A DNA stretch of 64,000 nucleotides from Candidatus Enterovibrio altilux (GTDB lineage Bacteria > Pseudomonadota > Gammaproteobacteria > Enterobacterales > Vibrionaceae): NCBI RefSeq assembly GCF_002381345.1, contig NZ_CP020663.1:248001-312000 (forward strand), in the 5' to 3' direction. A model generated the notes under the pieces. The model had not been told where the DNA came from, made no database searches, and worked only from the letters and a program-made list of their open reading frames with translations. Position numbers and translations under genes: made by a program. Every line of letters begins with the position of its first letter. The first letter of the stretch is position 1. This document shows, in pieces, positions 30,978 through 41,741 of the stretch.

Positions 30978-31223
30978 TTATAATCCTTTGCGAATTAAAT
31001 AACGGTATGGTTTTTTGTCTAATTTTTGAGCAATTAGTGTGTGTTCCATAAAACGACAGAAACTGGGGATATCTCTTATCGTTGAAGGGTCATCGGCAAT
31101 AATGAGCAAAGCTTCTCCATTTTGCATATTACGCATTGTTTTTCTTACCATCATCACTGGCTCTGGACAACGAAGCCCTTCTGCATCTAAATAATAATCA
31201 GGATTTTCAAATTCTACACTCAT
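30978..31223 (-). CDS. tusA: Sulfur carrier protein TusA
   Basis: 81 residues, exactly the E. coli length. The persulfide-carrying Cys19 sits in the signature [17 protein letters not shown], and the tail [13 protein letters not shown] is diagnostic. It passes sulfur from IscS to the TusBCD/E relay for 2-thiolation of tRNA wobble uridines (MnmA). It is squeezed between two IS5 relics: one ends ~6 bp after its stop, the other starts 14 bp before its ATG, so its native promoter is probably gone or lies in IS sequence. Confidence 0.95.
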   Translation of the reverse strand: MSVEFENPDYYLDAEGLRCPEPVMMVRKTMRNMQNGEALLIIADDPSTIRDIPSFCRFMEHTLIAQKLDKKPYRYLIRKGL

Positions 31224-31236
31224 AGCCTTTCGTAGC

Positions 31237-32410
31237 GGTTTTGCTTCCTAATTTGAGTTAAGATAAGAAGTCCCAACATGATTAATAATCAAATGATCAT
31301 TTTAATTTTAAGTACATATAGAACGGTCAGCTTATTTCATGCTTTTATCATTGTGTAAGTTTCGCTAACCTGAGCATTGTAATCCCTTAGCCCAGTGTCT
31401 CTCCCAGTATTTTTTGAATCGAACCACTGCTGTCGCTGCTAAAAAACGTTTATAGTAACCGGTTTTATTTTTTTAATCAGGTAACTAAATTTTAATCACT
31501 AGTGATTCACTAACATTCTGGATTGATGAAAAATCCATTCAATTGTGAAATCAAACTAAATAGGGTAACCATGAGAGACCTCGTGTATTGAGCGACTTAA
31601 CCATTATGATGGCCCTCATGGTTAAACATGTATTTTCAATGTCATTGAAAGATCTACAAGGATTCATTAATTCTGTTGTCAAACTTGCTCCACTACCGTT
31701 ACCATGCCCTAACTACTCATGCATTAAGAAAGTGAATCAAAATGGTCAATGTCATATTCAAGACAAAGACACACAGAACCATCCAGCACTTAGCAATTAA
31801 TTCTACAGAGCTCAAAATCTACAGTGAAGGAGAATGGCAAGTAAAAAAGAATGGGACACTTATGAAAAACAATGAATCTGGTTACAAATTACACTTAGCA
31901 GTAGATATAAACACGCATGAAATCATTGCTGCTACGTTAAATACTTTAAATATTACTAACGGGGGAAGTATTACCTAATTTGCTCAAGCAAACACACCGG
32001 AGAATCAACAAAATATCAGGCAATAGTGTTTACGACACCAGATAATATTACGAAACTATTCGTATTAAACAAGCTGTTTCACTCATTCCATCAAAAAAAA
32101 TCAACTTGTTGGGAACAAAGACATCCGCATAATTTAACGGCTCATTACCAAAAATTCTACGGTTCAAATCAACATTGGAAAACGAGATATAGTTACTATA
32201 AACGTTCCCTATTAGAGATAGCAATATTTTTAAGTCTAAAACTCCTTAGATAGGCATCAAACTTCAGAAATCACAATGCGCATATTACAGAAATCAACGC
32301 CATGATAAAAGCGTTAAATAAGCTAACCTAGTTAAGCCTAAAATAAAAACAATTGTTTAATCGTTAATCATTTTGAAATTTATTCTGTGAACTCGAATTA
32401 GGAAATAAAA
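31237..32410 (+). mobile_element. IS5-family chimeric unit, decayed
   Basis: Inverted right end from 31237 (GGTTTTGCTTCCTAATTTG) to the recurrent junction GTAACC/GGTTTTATTT at about 31460, then a plus body with a ~90-nt deletion just inside its left end, running to about 32410. Readable: MALMVKHVFSMSLKDLQGF, KLHLAVDINTHEIIAATLN. Confidence 0.8.
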
Positions 32411-33111
32411 GTTCCTTATGCCCAAACTTCAGCCTAATACAATAATTATGGCCAGCAATAAATAATTGAAAAATAATTTTTACTTGAAAAGTAAATAATA
32501 TGTCAAAGATACTAAACTTTAATTTTTTCAGTATTGGTAAACGTATTCAACCAATTTATTATAAAGTATCACTATTTTTGACTAATTATAGTAGTAAAAA
32601 GTATATTACATTTTAAATTAGCTATAATTTCCTCATTTATCTTGTTGCTCATGGTCATGTTCAAAACCCACAATGACTCTAGCTGATGCAGTGATTCAGA
32701 TCAAAAAATTATGGCTATTATAGACAATTATCCACTCTGCTAGCCCGTATTTATGCTCATTATATTGACAAAAATTTTAGTTAAATGTTATTTTTATTAT
32801 CACACTGAAAAATTCCCAGCATAAACATACTAAACATAGTTATAGTATGCATCATGTTTCCATATTGAATCAATAATTTTAGATAATGATAAAAAATTAT
32901 GCAGTAATAAATGTGCTTTTATGGAAATGGGATTTATTAGGTTCAGATCAGTTCGATACTCATTATCATCAAATATTCTAACGACACGAGTGGCAGAAGA
33001 CATCCCCTAATGCTGCAAGTGGATACAATACACACAAGGCGCGATCAATGGTAAGAGCATAATAATAGCTATTGAGTAAGCATAAAAACAAAATGAATAA
33101 AGCTTTGCAAA
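32411..33111. other. Non-coding AT-rich stretch
   Basis: About 700 bases with stops in every frame. I could not align any part to a gene, RNA or the local IS families. By position it could hold unrecognisable remains of the rRNA operon whose end lies at 33.76-34.07 kb, but nothing in the sequence shows that. Confidence 0.3.
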
Positions 33112-33365
33112 CCTATTAACTGCATTAAAAATACCTGTTTAACCATGAGAACCGTCATAATGACTAAGTTTTTAAATAAACGGTGGCACTTACTATGATT
33201 CTGCTTAGCTTTATATTCATCAATTTAAATGTTAGTGAGCCACTATTGATTCAAGCTTAATGATACTGCTTCCAAATGTTATCTTATAAAGATGTTTACC
33301 GATAGATCTAAGTATTTAAATAAACTTAGCTATTTAAACCAAAGGATCATATTTTAGTCTCCGGA
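33112..33365 (-). mobile_element. IS5-family left-end fragment
   Basis: About 250 nt: minus-oriented N-terminal coding region and left leader of the IS (ACCATGAGAACCGTCATAAT, TTAGTGAGCCACTATTGATT). No right part. Confidence 0.75.
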
Positions 33366-33446
33366 TCTAAAAACTAAAACCGTTTAAATTAATAAAAGAC
33401 TTATTCCAGTTTTTGTATTAAATGTTATTAACTTACACAATTAATA

Positions 33447-33518
33447 CTTTTTATGCTTTTTATGCTTTTTATGCTTTTTATGCTTTTTATGCTTTTTATG
33501 CTTTTTATGCTTTTTATA
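33447..33518. repeat. Eight tandem copies of a 9-bp unit
   Basis: CTTTTTATG is repeated seven times perfectly and once as CTTTTTATA. No spacer, so not CRISPR. It is a classic slippage-prone microsatellite in non-coding DNA. Confidence 0.95.
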
Positions 33519-33761
33519 ATATTTATCACCATAATCCTTTGCTAAGATCTGAATCGTACTTATAATCATTAGTTATTATTAATGTAGTGTCTTACTTATA
33601 TAGCACAGGATAATAAATCAGTATACCGTATCATCAATAACGAAATAATTTAAAATAATCACTTGCGGATATGTTTGTATCAGTATTATACTTCAGTATT
33701 GTGATGAAAAGTTTAGTGTCTCATGTGGCTAAAAAATAAGTAATAACTTATAATAAAATTA

Positions 33762-33832
33762 TTTTGGTGCTGATAGTAGTGTGGGAAGTGCTTCCATATA
33801 AAAGGAAGAGATCAGCTGACTTGAAATTATAA
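33762..33832 (+). pseudogene. rrf: 5S rRNA 3'-half relic
   Basis: GGTGCTGATAGTAGTGTGGG matches the 5S segment AGCGCCGATGGTAGTGTGGG at 17 of 20 positions, followed by GCTTCC and GATCAGCTGACTT, corresponding to the 3' strand ending CATCGCCAGGCTT. The 5' half is barely recognisable. It sits 50 nt before a tRNA-Asp relic and 170 nt before tRNA-Trp, the known distal order of some gammaproteobacterial rRNA operons. Confidence 0.65.
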
Positions 33833-33885
33833 ATATATGTCTTTAACTATATATATTAAACAAAAATAAAGATGTTGATCACCAT

Positions 33886-33963
33886 GGTAGGTGGTAATTC
33901 AGTCGATTAAAATACCGATCCTGTTACGCCGGAATCGTAGATCTTAACTCAACGTCTCGTCGT
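33886..33963 (+). pseudogene. tRNA-Asp relic
   Basis: TAATTCAGTCGATTAAAATA and CTGTTACGCCGG align with the D arm and anticodon arm of tRNA-Asp, but the anticodon would read GTT, the anticodon stem has lost most pairs, and the acceptor strands no longer match. It is not foldable as a working tRNA. Confidence 0.65.
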
Positions 33964-33999
33964 TTATTTCAAATAAAGTTGCGTCTTCAAAATAGCTAA

Positions 34000-34073
34000 A
34001 GGGGTGTAGCTCTAACTGGCAGAGCAGCGGATTCCAAATCCGCGTGTTGGGAGTTCGAATCTCTCCACCCCTG
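34000..34073 (+). tRNA. tRNA-Trp(CCA)
   Basis: Acceptor AGGGGTG / CACCCCT, D stem GCTC/GAGC, anticodon arm GCGGA-TTCCAAA-TCCGC with anticodon CCA, variable GTGTT, T arm GGGAG-TTCGAAT-CTCTC, discriminator G. The next bases are CCCC, so the 3' CCA is not fully encoded and would need nucleotidyltransferase. All stems pair. It is the sole surviving member of the 5S/tRNA-Asp/tRNA-Trp group. Confidence 0.93.
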
Positions 34074-34076
34074 CCC

Positions 34077-34460
34077 CATATTTAACTACATAATTATGTA
34101 GTCAAATAAATTAGATCGAATATAAAACTTTTTAAAAAACTAATAGTTCAATAGTTGCATACATAATATTTATTATTGTTAAAATTTTTGCGGCTTAATC
34201 TTCGTAGTGGGTGATCTTTTTTCTTCATCACTTTCTGCCTTACATTTATACTTTTTTGCAATTTACCATCTGTTTTTAAACTCACTTAAGTGATCATAAC
34301 TCATCTTGTTGATACAATATACGTGTTAGTTTGAGTACGAATCACAGCATAATTAATAAATTTAGGATTATCTATCATCCTATCACATACCTGAAGTTAA
34401 TGATTCTAAAATAAAAAACTGAGTTAAACTATTTATTAAGATAATTTTCATAATAAGACA
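34077..34460. other. Non-coding stretch between tRNA-Trp and ychF
   Basis: About 380 bases without an identifiable gene. A basic reading on the minus strand (KKKDHPLRRLSRKN, near 34190-34240) may be the tail of a lost gene, but I cannot assign it. Confidence 0.3.
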
Positions 34461-35552
34461 TTATACGTTAAAGCGAAAGTGGACAATATCACCATTTTTA
34501 ATAATGTAATCTTTACCTTCCAGACGCCATTTACCAGCACTTTTTGCGCCTGCTTCGCCTTTATTATCGATGAAATCATTATAACCAATAATTTCAGCAC
34601 GAATAAAGCCCTTCTCAAAGTCAGTATGAATTTTACCTGCTGCTTGGGGAGCAGTTGTACCCACAGGCACAGTCCACGCACGTACTTCTTTTATACCGAC
34701 GGTGAAATAGGTATGAAGGGTTAGCAACTCATAACCAGAACGGATAACACGATTTAGACCTGGTTCTTCAAGATCCATGTCTTCAAAAAATAAACCAGCT
34801 GCATCAGCTTCTAATTCTGCAAGCTCGGCTTCTAGTTCAGCACAAACAGCAACAACCATTGCATTTTCAGCTGCTGCAATCTTATGAATAATATCTAGGT
34901 AGTGGTTGTTTTTAAAGCCGTCATCATTGACGTTCGCGATATACATGATTGGCTTCAATGTTAGGAAGTTCAGGTAATCAATCGCAGCTTTTTCGTCTTT
35001 AGTCAGTTCAACTGAGCGAAGCATATTGCCATCTCCCAATACAGACATAAGCTTTTCTAGCACTGCAATTTCAATTTTAACACCACGATAGCCACTTTTT
35101 GCTTTCTTCGTTTGGTGGTAAATTGCACGCTCACACGTTTCTAAATCTGCTAACGCCAGTTCAGTATTAATAACTGTAATATCATCTACCGGATTAACTT
35201 TACCCGCGACATGGATAATATTATTGTTTTCAAAACAGCGAACAACATGACCAATCGCATCAGCTTCACGAATGTTAGCAAGAAACTTATTCCCCAAACC
35301 TTCACCTTTGGACGCGCCCGCAACCAAGCCAGCAATGTCCACGAATTCCATAGCAGTTGGCATAATACGCTTAGGATTCACAATTTTTGCAAGAGCATCT
35401 AAACGAAAATCTGGTACAGGCACTATACCAATGTTCGGTTCAATGGTAGAAAATGGGAAATTTGCCGCTTCAATACCGGCTTGCGTCAGAGCATTGAATA
35501 AAGTTGACTTACCAACGTTTGGCAGACCAATAATACCACATTTGAAACCCAT
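34461..35552 (-). CDS. ychF: Redox-regulated ATPase YchF (OLA1/Obg family)
   Basis: 363 residues, full length. P-loop [15 protein letters not shown], switch and G3 [20 protein letters not shown], the altered G4 NVND (NxxE-type, which gives ATP over GTP preference in this family), and the C-terminal TGS domain ([12 protein letters not shown] ... [13 protein letters not shown] ... GDIVHFRF). A ribosome-associated ATPase that modulates translation initiation and oxidative stress response. It lies 3' of pth as in other gammaproteobacteria, 36 nt apart, likely one transcript. Confidence 0.97.
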   Translation of the reverse strand: MGFKCGIIGLPNVGKSTLFNALTQAGIEAANFPFSTIEPNIGIVPVPDFRLDALAKIVNPKRIMPTAMEFVDIAGLVAGASKGEGLGNKFLANIREADAIGHVVRCFENNNIIHVAGKVNPVDDITVINTELALADLETCERAIYHQTKKAKSGYRGVKIEIAVLEKLMSVLGDGNMLRSVELTKDEKAAIDYLNFLTLKPIMYIANVNDDGFKNNHYLDIIHKIAAAENAMVVAVCAELEAELAELEADAAGLFFEDMDLEEPGLNRVIRSGYELLTLHTYFTVGIKEVRAWTVPVGTTAPQAAGKIHTDFEKGFIRAEIIGYNDFIDNKGEAGAKSAGKWRLEGKDYIIKNGDIVHFRFNV

Positions 35553-35588
35553 GAAATAGTAACCTTTCGTTAAAAAACAATATGGTGC

Positions 35589-36179
35589 TTATTGCGCTTT
35601 AAATGTATGCAAACTATTTTGCGCCTTAACCAAATTATTTTTAAGTAATATGTCTATACAACGGACTGCTTCATCAACAGCTTGTTCAATTTTATTTTGT
35701 TCATTTACTGGCGCTTTGGTTAAAACAAATCTTGAAACTTCATCTTTGTGACCTGGATGCCCAATACCAACCCTAAGACGATAAAATTCTTTATTGTTTC
35801 CCATTTTATTAATGATATCACGCAGGCCATTGTGACCACCGTGACCCCCACCTTTTTTAAACTTAGCAACACCTGATGGTAAATTTAATTCATCATGAGC
35901 AACCATAATTTTTTCTGGCTTAATTTGAAAAAAAGTTGCTAACGAAGTAACAGATTTACCTGATAGGTTCATGAATGTTCCAGGAATCAATAGACGCAAA
36001 TCTTCACCATATACACTAATTCTGGCAGTCAACCCGAAGTGCTTTTTGTCTTCTTTTAACGACACATTATGAATGCGTGCAAATTTTTCTACTACCCAAG
36101 CGCCAGTATTATGACGAGTTTTAGCATATTCCGGCCCTAAATTAGCCAATCCAACTAAAAGATGAATTTGATTGCTCAC
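35589..36179 (-). CDS. pth: Peptidyl-tRNA hydrolase
   Basis: 196 residues from the GTG at 36179, the usual Vibrio length; an upstream TTG would add 19 atypical residues. Active-site His in [11 protein letters not shown], Asp in [10 protein letters not shown], and the tRNA-binding [13 protein letters not shown] are present. One oddity: the N-terminal motif is GLANLGPEY where most have GLANPG; the catalytic Asn is kept. It recycles tRNA from drop-off peptidyl-tRNA and is essential in E. coli. Confidence 0.95.
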   Translation of the reverse strand: MSNQIHLLVGLANLGPEYAKTRHNTGAWVVEKFARIHNVSLKEDKKHFGLTARISVYGEDLRLLIPGTFMNLSGKSVTSLATFFQIKPEKIMVAHDELNLPSGVAKFKKGGGHGGHNGLRDIINKMGNNKEFYRLRVGIGHPGHKDEVSRFVLTKAPVNEQNKIEQAVDEAVRCIDILLKNNLVKAQNSLHTFKAQ

Positions 36180-36343
36180 GATGAGGTTCTCATTGTTATT
36201 AATGTAATGAGTTAAACACTTTGAGTATTGGCTCAAACAAAACTACAAATTCACAAGATAACATATAGTACCATCACTCCTTATTAACATAAAAATTTAA
36301 CATTCACCATAAATGCCAACTGTTTTTACTCGAAAATACTCGG

Positions 36344-37288
36344 TTAGTCAAACATGGCAGAGATTGACTCTTCATTACTAATGCGACGAATTGCTTCAGC
36401 CAGCATACCAGACAAAGTCAACTGAGAAACACGATCTGTTGCTCGCATTCCAGCTGTGAGTGGAATTGAGTCAGTGACTATAACTTCATCAATTACTGAG
36501 TTTTTAATATTTTGTGCAGCGTTACCTGAAAATACGGCGTGTGTTGCGTAAGCAAATACACGCTTAGCACCGTGGTTCTTCAGTGCTTCAGCTGCTCTGC
36601 ACAGGGTGCCACCAGTATCAATCATGTCATCTACGATAATGCAATCACGACCTTCAACATCACCGATTAAATGCATAACTTGAGAAATATTTGCGCGTGG
36701 ACGACGCTTGTCGATAATCGCTATATCCGTGTCATCCAGCAATTTAGCTGTTGCACGAGCACGTACAACACCACCGATATCTGGAGAAACAACAACTGGA
36801 TCTTCTAATTTCTTTGCCAACATATCTTCCAACAAGACAGGGGTGCCAAAAATATTATCTACGGGTACATCAAAAAAGCCTTGAATTTGCTCAGCATGCA
36901 AGTCAAGAGTCAAAATACGGTCAACACCAACGTTAGATAGGAAGTCTGCGATAACTTTTGCAGTAATTGGCACACGTGCTGAACGAACACGACGATCCTG
37001 ACGAGCATAGCCAAAATAAGGAATAACAGCAGTGATTCTACCAGCAGATGCTCGACGCAGTGCATCGATCATCACAACCAATTCCATTAAGTTATCATTG
37101 GTTGGCGCGCACGTAGACTGAATAACGAATACATCACTACCTCGCACGTTTTCATTAATTTGTACACACACTTCCCCATCAGAAAAACGGCTAACTGTCG
37201 CGTCACCAAGTGACATGTATAAGCGATTAGCAATGTGTTGAGAGAGTACAGGCGTCGCATTACCAGCAAACAGCTTCATATCAGGCAC
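36344..37288 (-). CDS. prs: Ribose-phosphate pyrophosphokinase (PRPP synthetase)
   Basis: 314 residues starting at GTG 37288 ([13 protein letters not shown], as the GTG start of E. coli prs), with GAGG about nine bases upstream. ATP-binding flexible loop [24 protein letters not shown] loop [11 protein letters not shown], metal-site [11 protein letters not shown]. It makes PRPP for nucleotides, His, Trp and NAD. It sits between pth and ispE, matching the conserved lolB-ispE-prs-pth-ychF block. Confidence 0.97.
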   Translation of the reverse strand: MPDMKLFAGNATPVLSQHIANRLYMSLGDATVSRFSDGEVCVQINENVRGSDVFVIQSTCAPTNDNLMELVVMIDALRRASAGRITAVIPYFGYARQDRRVRSARVPITAKVIADFLSNVGVDRILTLDLHAEQIQGFFDVPVDNIFGTPVLLEDMLAKKLEDPVVVSPDIGGVVRARATAKLLDDTDIAIIDKRRPRANISQVMHLIGDVEGRDCIIVDDMIDTGGTLCRAAEALKNHGAKRVFAYATHAVFSGNAAQNIKNSVIDEVIVTDSIPLTAGMRATDRVSQLTLSGMLAEAIRRISNEESISAMFD

Positions 37289-37330
37289 AGTGAAGAACCT
37301 CGGAATTATATCCATTGATTTTTGTCAGTC

Positions 37331-38185
37331 TCACTGGAGTTGTTTATTCAACGTAATTACAAGCGGTGATGTATTCACACCGCGAGCAACAAATCCAGAA
37401 AGCCAATCGGGCAATTTATCTAATATTGAATGAGCCACTGCTTCATATTGAAATTCCGCAAAAATGCAAGCGCCAGTTCCGGTTAATCTTGATGGCGCAT
37501 ATTCTAGCAGCCATAAAATAGCCTTATCAACCTCTGGGAACAACTCTCTCACTATCTTTTCACAATCGTTTTCGTGTTTTTTTGTTAACAATACATTAAG
37601 TGACCGTTTTGACGTGTTACGTGTCAAATTAGGATGCTTAAAAATTTTTGCAGTTTCAATTGTCACATCAGGCTTAACAACTATATACCATTTTTCTTTA
37701 GCGTAAGCAGGTTGGAGTAGTTCACCAATCCCTTCTGCAAAGGCTGTCACCCCCAACACGAAAACAGGCACATCTGCACCAAGTGTTACACTTAATCTAA
37801 CCAATTCATCGGTAGTCAGTCTTGTGTTCCATAGGTAATTCAGTGCGATCAATGTAGTCGCAGCATTTGAAGATCCCCCACCTAAACCACCTCCCATGGG
37901 AAGAATTTTGTCAATGTGAATATGTGCGCCATTTGTGCTACCAGTTTTATCTTGCAATACCATTGCTGCACGATATATTAAATTATTTTTCACCGCAACG
38001 CCACCAATGGCTGGTGATATAGTGACTTTACCTGTTTGATTAGGGGAAATAGTCAATGTGTCACCATAATCAAGAAATTGGAATAATGTCTGTAAATCAT
38101 GATACCCATTTTCACGTTGTCCTGTGATATATAAAAAAAGATTAAGTTTGGCCGGCGAAGGCCAAACAGAACTATCCTTGGTCAT
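37331..38185 (-). CDS. ispE: 4-diphosphocytidyl-2-C-methyl-D-erythritol kinase
   Basis: 284 residues from [20 protein letters not shown] at 38185 (two nucleotides after the lolB stop; an earlier ATG at 38200 would overlap lolB). GHMP-kinase ATP loop [17 protein letters not shown], catalytic region GADVPVF. It is the fourth step of the MEP isoprenoid pathway. No lesion. Confidence 0.95.
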   Translation of the reverse strand: MTKDSSVWPSPAKLNLFLYITGQRENGYHDLQTLFQFLDYGDTLTISPNQTGKVTISPAIGGVAVKNNLIYRAAMVLQDKTGSTNGAHIHIDKILPMGGGLGGGSSNAATTLIALNYLWNTRLTTDELVRLSVTLGADVPVFVLGVTAFAEGIGELLQPAYAKEKWYIVVKPDVTIETAKIFKHPNLTRNTSKRSLNVLLTKKHENDCEKIVRELFPEVDKAILWLLEYAPSRLTGTGACIFAEFQYEAVAHSILDKLPDWLSGFVARGVNTSPLVITLNKQLQ

Positions 38186-38187
38186 TA

Positions 38188-38793
38188 CTAGTATTTCCAA
38201 TTTGAAATAATTAAATTCACTTTTTGATGGTTATTGTTTATATTTATTTTTATTTTTGTAGGCAATAAGCTACAAATATTGGAGTCGTATGTTGGATATT
38301 CTAATTGCAAACTTAGCTGATTAGTTGATGAATCATCTGTGGACAAGAAAACTACACGATTGTCTGCGCTTAGCCGAAAATTATTATTCCCAGTAGGTAA
38401 ACCTTTAATCCATTGGGTCATTTCGTTTATTGGAAGAGTCATCCCTGTTAATTGTCTTAATAAGCTAGCTGCATTTTTACCTACGTATCGCTGGCCTTCA
38501 TTATCAATCAGTATTGCGTAATTGGGAGTTGCTTCCAGCCTTAATAAGGTTACACCGAAAAAATTTATTAGCTGTAATAATATTGCATTATGATTTTGCT
38601 CCCAAATAAAATTGGCTGAGATGCGTTGTTCAGGACCGATAAAAATAATTTTTCCTTTCGCCGTAAATTGAGTAATGTTCAATAGTGTTTGCTTATGAAT
38701 CTGCCATTCCATTTGCGGAGCAAGCTTATTTGAGCAACCCATTAAAATAAGTATAATAACGGCGAGAAAAAATCGGTCAATATTTTGAACCAT
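38188..38793 (-). CDS. lolB: Outer-membrane lipoprotein receptor LolB
   Basis: 201 residues. Signal with lipobox LILMGC (Cys20), then the LolB fold: [20 protein letters not shown], the protruding loop [10 protein letters not shown] with its membrane-active Leu, QWIKGLP. It accepts lipoproteins from LolA and inserts them in the outer membrane. In Vibrio hemA normally lies divergently upstream; here an IS5 relic and then holB follow, so the neighbourhood is rearranged. Confidence 0.92.
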   Translation of the reverse strand: MVQNIDRFFLAVIILILMGCSNKLAPQMEWQIHKQTLLNITQFTAKGKIIFIGPEQRISANFIWEQNHNAILLQLINFFGVTLLRLEATPNYAILIDNEGQRYVGKNAASLLRQLTGMTLPINEMTQWIKGLPTGNNNFRLSADNRVVFLSTDDSSTNQLSLQLEYPTYDSNICSLLPTKIKININNNHQKVNLIISNWKY

Positions 38794-38830
38794 AAATTAA
38801 CTCCATTTACCATTATTTTATATCACGAGA

Positions 38831-40100
38831 GGCTATGTTTCCTAATCCGAGTTTAGATAGCAAATTCCAACATGATTAAGGATTAAACAATTATTTTTGT
38901 TTTAAGCATACCTAGCTTGGTCAGCTTATTTAACGCTTTTATCATGACGTAAGTCTCGCTAATCTGAATATTACAACCTCTTACATTCAATATCCCTCCA
39001 AGTAGTTATTTGACTCGAAACATTGCTGCTCTGATAAAAAACGTTTATGGTAACCATACTTCATTTTTTCAATACTGATTTGAACTAAATAATTTCTGGT
39101 AACTGACCGCTAAACTATGCGGATAACCTCGTTTTCAAAAAATTGCTCCTTTTTTTGGTTGTATGAACGGAACCGCTCATTTAATACGAACGGTTTCGTA
39201 ACATTGTCTGGTGTCGTAAGCCCCATCTGTTAAAATCTTATCGATTTATCGGCGCGTCTATTTGAGTAAGCTAGGTAGCACCTTACCGTCTGTCACACTT
39301 GATGCACCTAACTCAGCAACAATGACTTCATATGTATTTATATCTACCGCTAAATGAAACTTACGCCAGACTCAACGTTTACCATCAGTATCATGCTTTT
39401 TTACCTTTTATTCTCCCTCACCGTAAACTTTGGACCCCGTAGAATCAATGACTAAGTGCTAAATACTTTTTTTATTCTTCGTCTTGAACGTGACGTTAAC
39501 GATTTTAACTCCTTACTCAGGCATGAATAATGCGGGCATACCAATGGCAGTTGAGAAAGTTTAAAAAAACCGAATTAATTAACCTTTGCAGACTTCTCAA
39601 TAACATTGAAAATACGCATATAACCATGCGGACCGTCGTAATGGCTAAGTCGCTAAATATGCAAGATCTTCCGTGATTATCCCGCTTCGTTTTATTCCAT
39701 AACTGAACCTCTTTTGCATCAACCCAGAATATTAGTGAACCACAATTAATTAAAGTTTAATTATACTGCGTCCAGTTAGTTGTTTTGTAATTAAGATTAT
39801 TTATAGACCTAAATATTTAAGTGAGCCTAACTATTCAAAATATTCATTAAAAATTTAGTTTTTTTACTTAGGAAATAAAGTCAGTTCCCATAAACATTCC
39901 CTGGAAGCGACAGCAATGGTTCGAGTCAAAAAACTAATAAGAGGAGCATTGAGCCTAAGGGATGCGCAACTCAAATTAGTGAAACCTACGTCATGATAAA
40001 AGCGTTAAATAAGCTGATAACAATAAATATTTTTTACAACACTCATCTAATAATTAATCATATCAAAATTTATTATTTGAACTCGAATTAGGGAACAAAA
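38831..40100 (-). mobile_element. IS5-family chimeric unit (minus orientation), decayed
   Basis: A full minus body from GGCTATGTTTCC (38831) to a left end GGAAATAAAGTC near 39881, which joins CCCATAAACATTCCC and runs ~220 nt as a plus-oriented right end to about 40100. This is the mirror image of the chimera at 8301, with the same internal junction. Confidence 0.85.
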
Positions 40101-40156
40101 TAAATACTAAGTTTCAAATATTTAAGCCTGCGTTTAAGTCGACTGAATATAAAACG

Positions 40157-41119
40157 TTACTGAAAATCACTTAACCAACGACTTAGCATAAGTTCATGAT
40201 TCAATCCTGAATTTTTTATCAAATCATTTTTGAGCCTATTCAAGGCAGTTAATTGACGCATAACAAGCGTAAATGATACTGAGTAACTGATTTGCTCTAC
40301 CAATATCATCGAATCACTATGAACTATGCCTTCAGTAGTACCTAGCTGTAACTTCATCACATCAAGCAATAAAAAGCTTAACCATTGCAAGGCATCACTC
40401 CCGGATTTAATTAATTTTTTAGTCACAATGAATAAGTTTTGCTTCAAAGCTACATATGCTGAAAATTCTGTTATCAACTCTTCATGCAGAGCTAAGCTAC
40501 CACGTTCAACAAATGCTTTTGCTGCAAGTGGAGCCCCTCGGTTAATACGAATTACTTGCAAAGGAACAGATTCAAAAAGTTCACTTTCAACCCAACATTT
40601 CACCACGCTTTCATGCGGCAATTTAAGGTGCCATTTATCACAACGGCTAACCACCGTTGTCAACATGTGATCTATAGAAGCAGTAAATAAAATAAAATAG
40701 CAATTTAATGGTGGCTCTTCGAGAGTTTTCAATACGGCGTTCGCCGCAGCCTCACCCATGCTATCAGCATTTTGTATTAAAATAATACACCGACCGCCTA
40801 AATGAGAGGTTTCCCATGCATATTTATTAACCGTTCTAACCGCGTCCACACTAATTTTTTTACCTTCAGTCTCTGGCTTAATAACGTGAAAATCAGGATG
40901 CGTTTCGGCCTCAAACAGTTGGCAGCTATGGCAGATACTACAAGGCTCAGTAACACTGTTTTCACACAAAAGAGTTTTGGCAAGCATCGCGGCAAGCGCC
41001 AAACGTCCGTTACCTTTTGGTGCCGTAAACAGCACTGCATGACACAAACGTTCTTGCCTCAACAATAGCTGCCAGTTCTGCCAAATCTCAGTTTGCCAAG
41101 GATATATGTTAGCCTTCAT
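40157..41119 (-). CDS. holB: DNA polymerase III subunit delta-prime
   Basis: 320 residues. AAA+ clamp-loader fold with [11 protein letters not shown] (degenerate P-loop, normal for delta-prime), zinc module C-x8-CSICHSC, and sensor SRC ([10 protein letters not shown]). Together with delta and gamma/tau it loads the beta clamp. It starts 11 nt inside tmk; the downstream tatD that usually follows is absent, replaced by IS debris. Confidence 0.93.
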   Translation of the reverse strand: MKANIYPWQTEIWQNWQLLLRQERLCHAVLFTAPKGNGRLALAAMLAKTLLCENSVTEPCSICHSCQLFEAETHPDFHVIKPETEGKKISVDAVRTVNKYAWETSHLGGRCIILIQNADSMGEAAANAVLKTLEEPPLNCYFILFTASIDHMLTTVVSRCDKWHLKLPHESVVKCWVESELFESVPLQVIRINRGAPLAAKAFVERGSLALHEELITEFSAYVALKQNLFIVTKKLIKSGSDALQWLSFLLLDVMKLQLGTTEGIVHSDSMILVEQISYSVSFTLVMRQLTALNRLKNDLIKNSGLNHELMLSRWLSDFQ

Positions 41120-41741
41120 AAATCAGATAGCTCTCCAATGCCTCTTGGATATCAATTGCTACTTTCCCAATGGACTGAGATGCATCAATAATCACAATAT
41201 TTTCTTCTACCGCTGCAAGCTCTAAATAGTATTTACGTGTTCGGCAGAAGAAATCTAGTTTCATTTGTTCAATACGATCTAACTCATTGCGAGCACGAGC
41301 ACGAGAAAGACCAAGCGTCGGATCAATATCCATGTAAAGCGTAAAGCTAGGACGAAAATCCCCAAGCACTATGTCACGCAAGTTCTGCATGAGCATTTTG
41401 CCAAAACCACGACCACCACCTTGATAAGCTTGAGAAGACATGTCATGACGATCACCTACCACTACTGCACCGCGACTCAATGCAGGTTTTATTACATTTT
41501 CAACTAACTGAATACGCGCAGCGTAAAGTAACAATAATTCTGCAATGTCAGTTAATGGTTCATTAGGATGACCGTTTTTTACCAATGTCCGTATTTGTTC
41601 AGCCAGAGGTGTACCCCCAGGCTCACGTGTAGTTTCAATATCATCAATACCATGTGCCTTTAAAGTATCAATTACCTTTTGGATGGCGCTGGTTTTACCT
41701 GCGCCCTCAAGACCTTCAACTACAATAAATTTTCCGTTCAT
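41109..41741 (-). CDS. tmk: Thymidylate kinase
   Basis: 210 residues. P-loop [13 protein letters not shown] motif [16 protein letters not shown], lid region [13 protein letters not shown]. It phosphorylates dTMP to dTDP and is essential. It overlaps mltG by 4 nt upstream and holB by 11 nt downstream, i.e. a coupled operon. Confidence 0.95.
   Translation of the reverse strand: MNGKFIVVEGLEGAGKTSAIQKVIDTLKAHGIDDIETTREPGGTPLAEQIRTLVKNGHPNEPLTDIAELLLLYAARIQLVENVIKPALSRGAVVVGDRHDMSSQAYQGGGRGFGKMLMQNLRDIVLGDFRPSFTLYMDIDPTLGLSRARARNELDRIEQMKLDFFCRTRKYYLELAAVEENIVIIDASQSIGKVAIDIQEALESYLIYEG

Noticed and set aside
33447-33518. CRISPR-like array
   Set aside because: Units are 9 bp and contiguous, with no spacers and no cas genes nearby.
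34000-34073. Integrative element inserted at tRNA-Trp
   Set aside because: No integrase, direct repeat of the tRNA 3' end, or foreign block follows; the neighbours are 5S/tRNA relics and conserved ychF.
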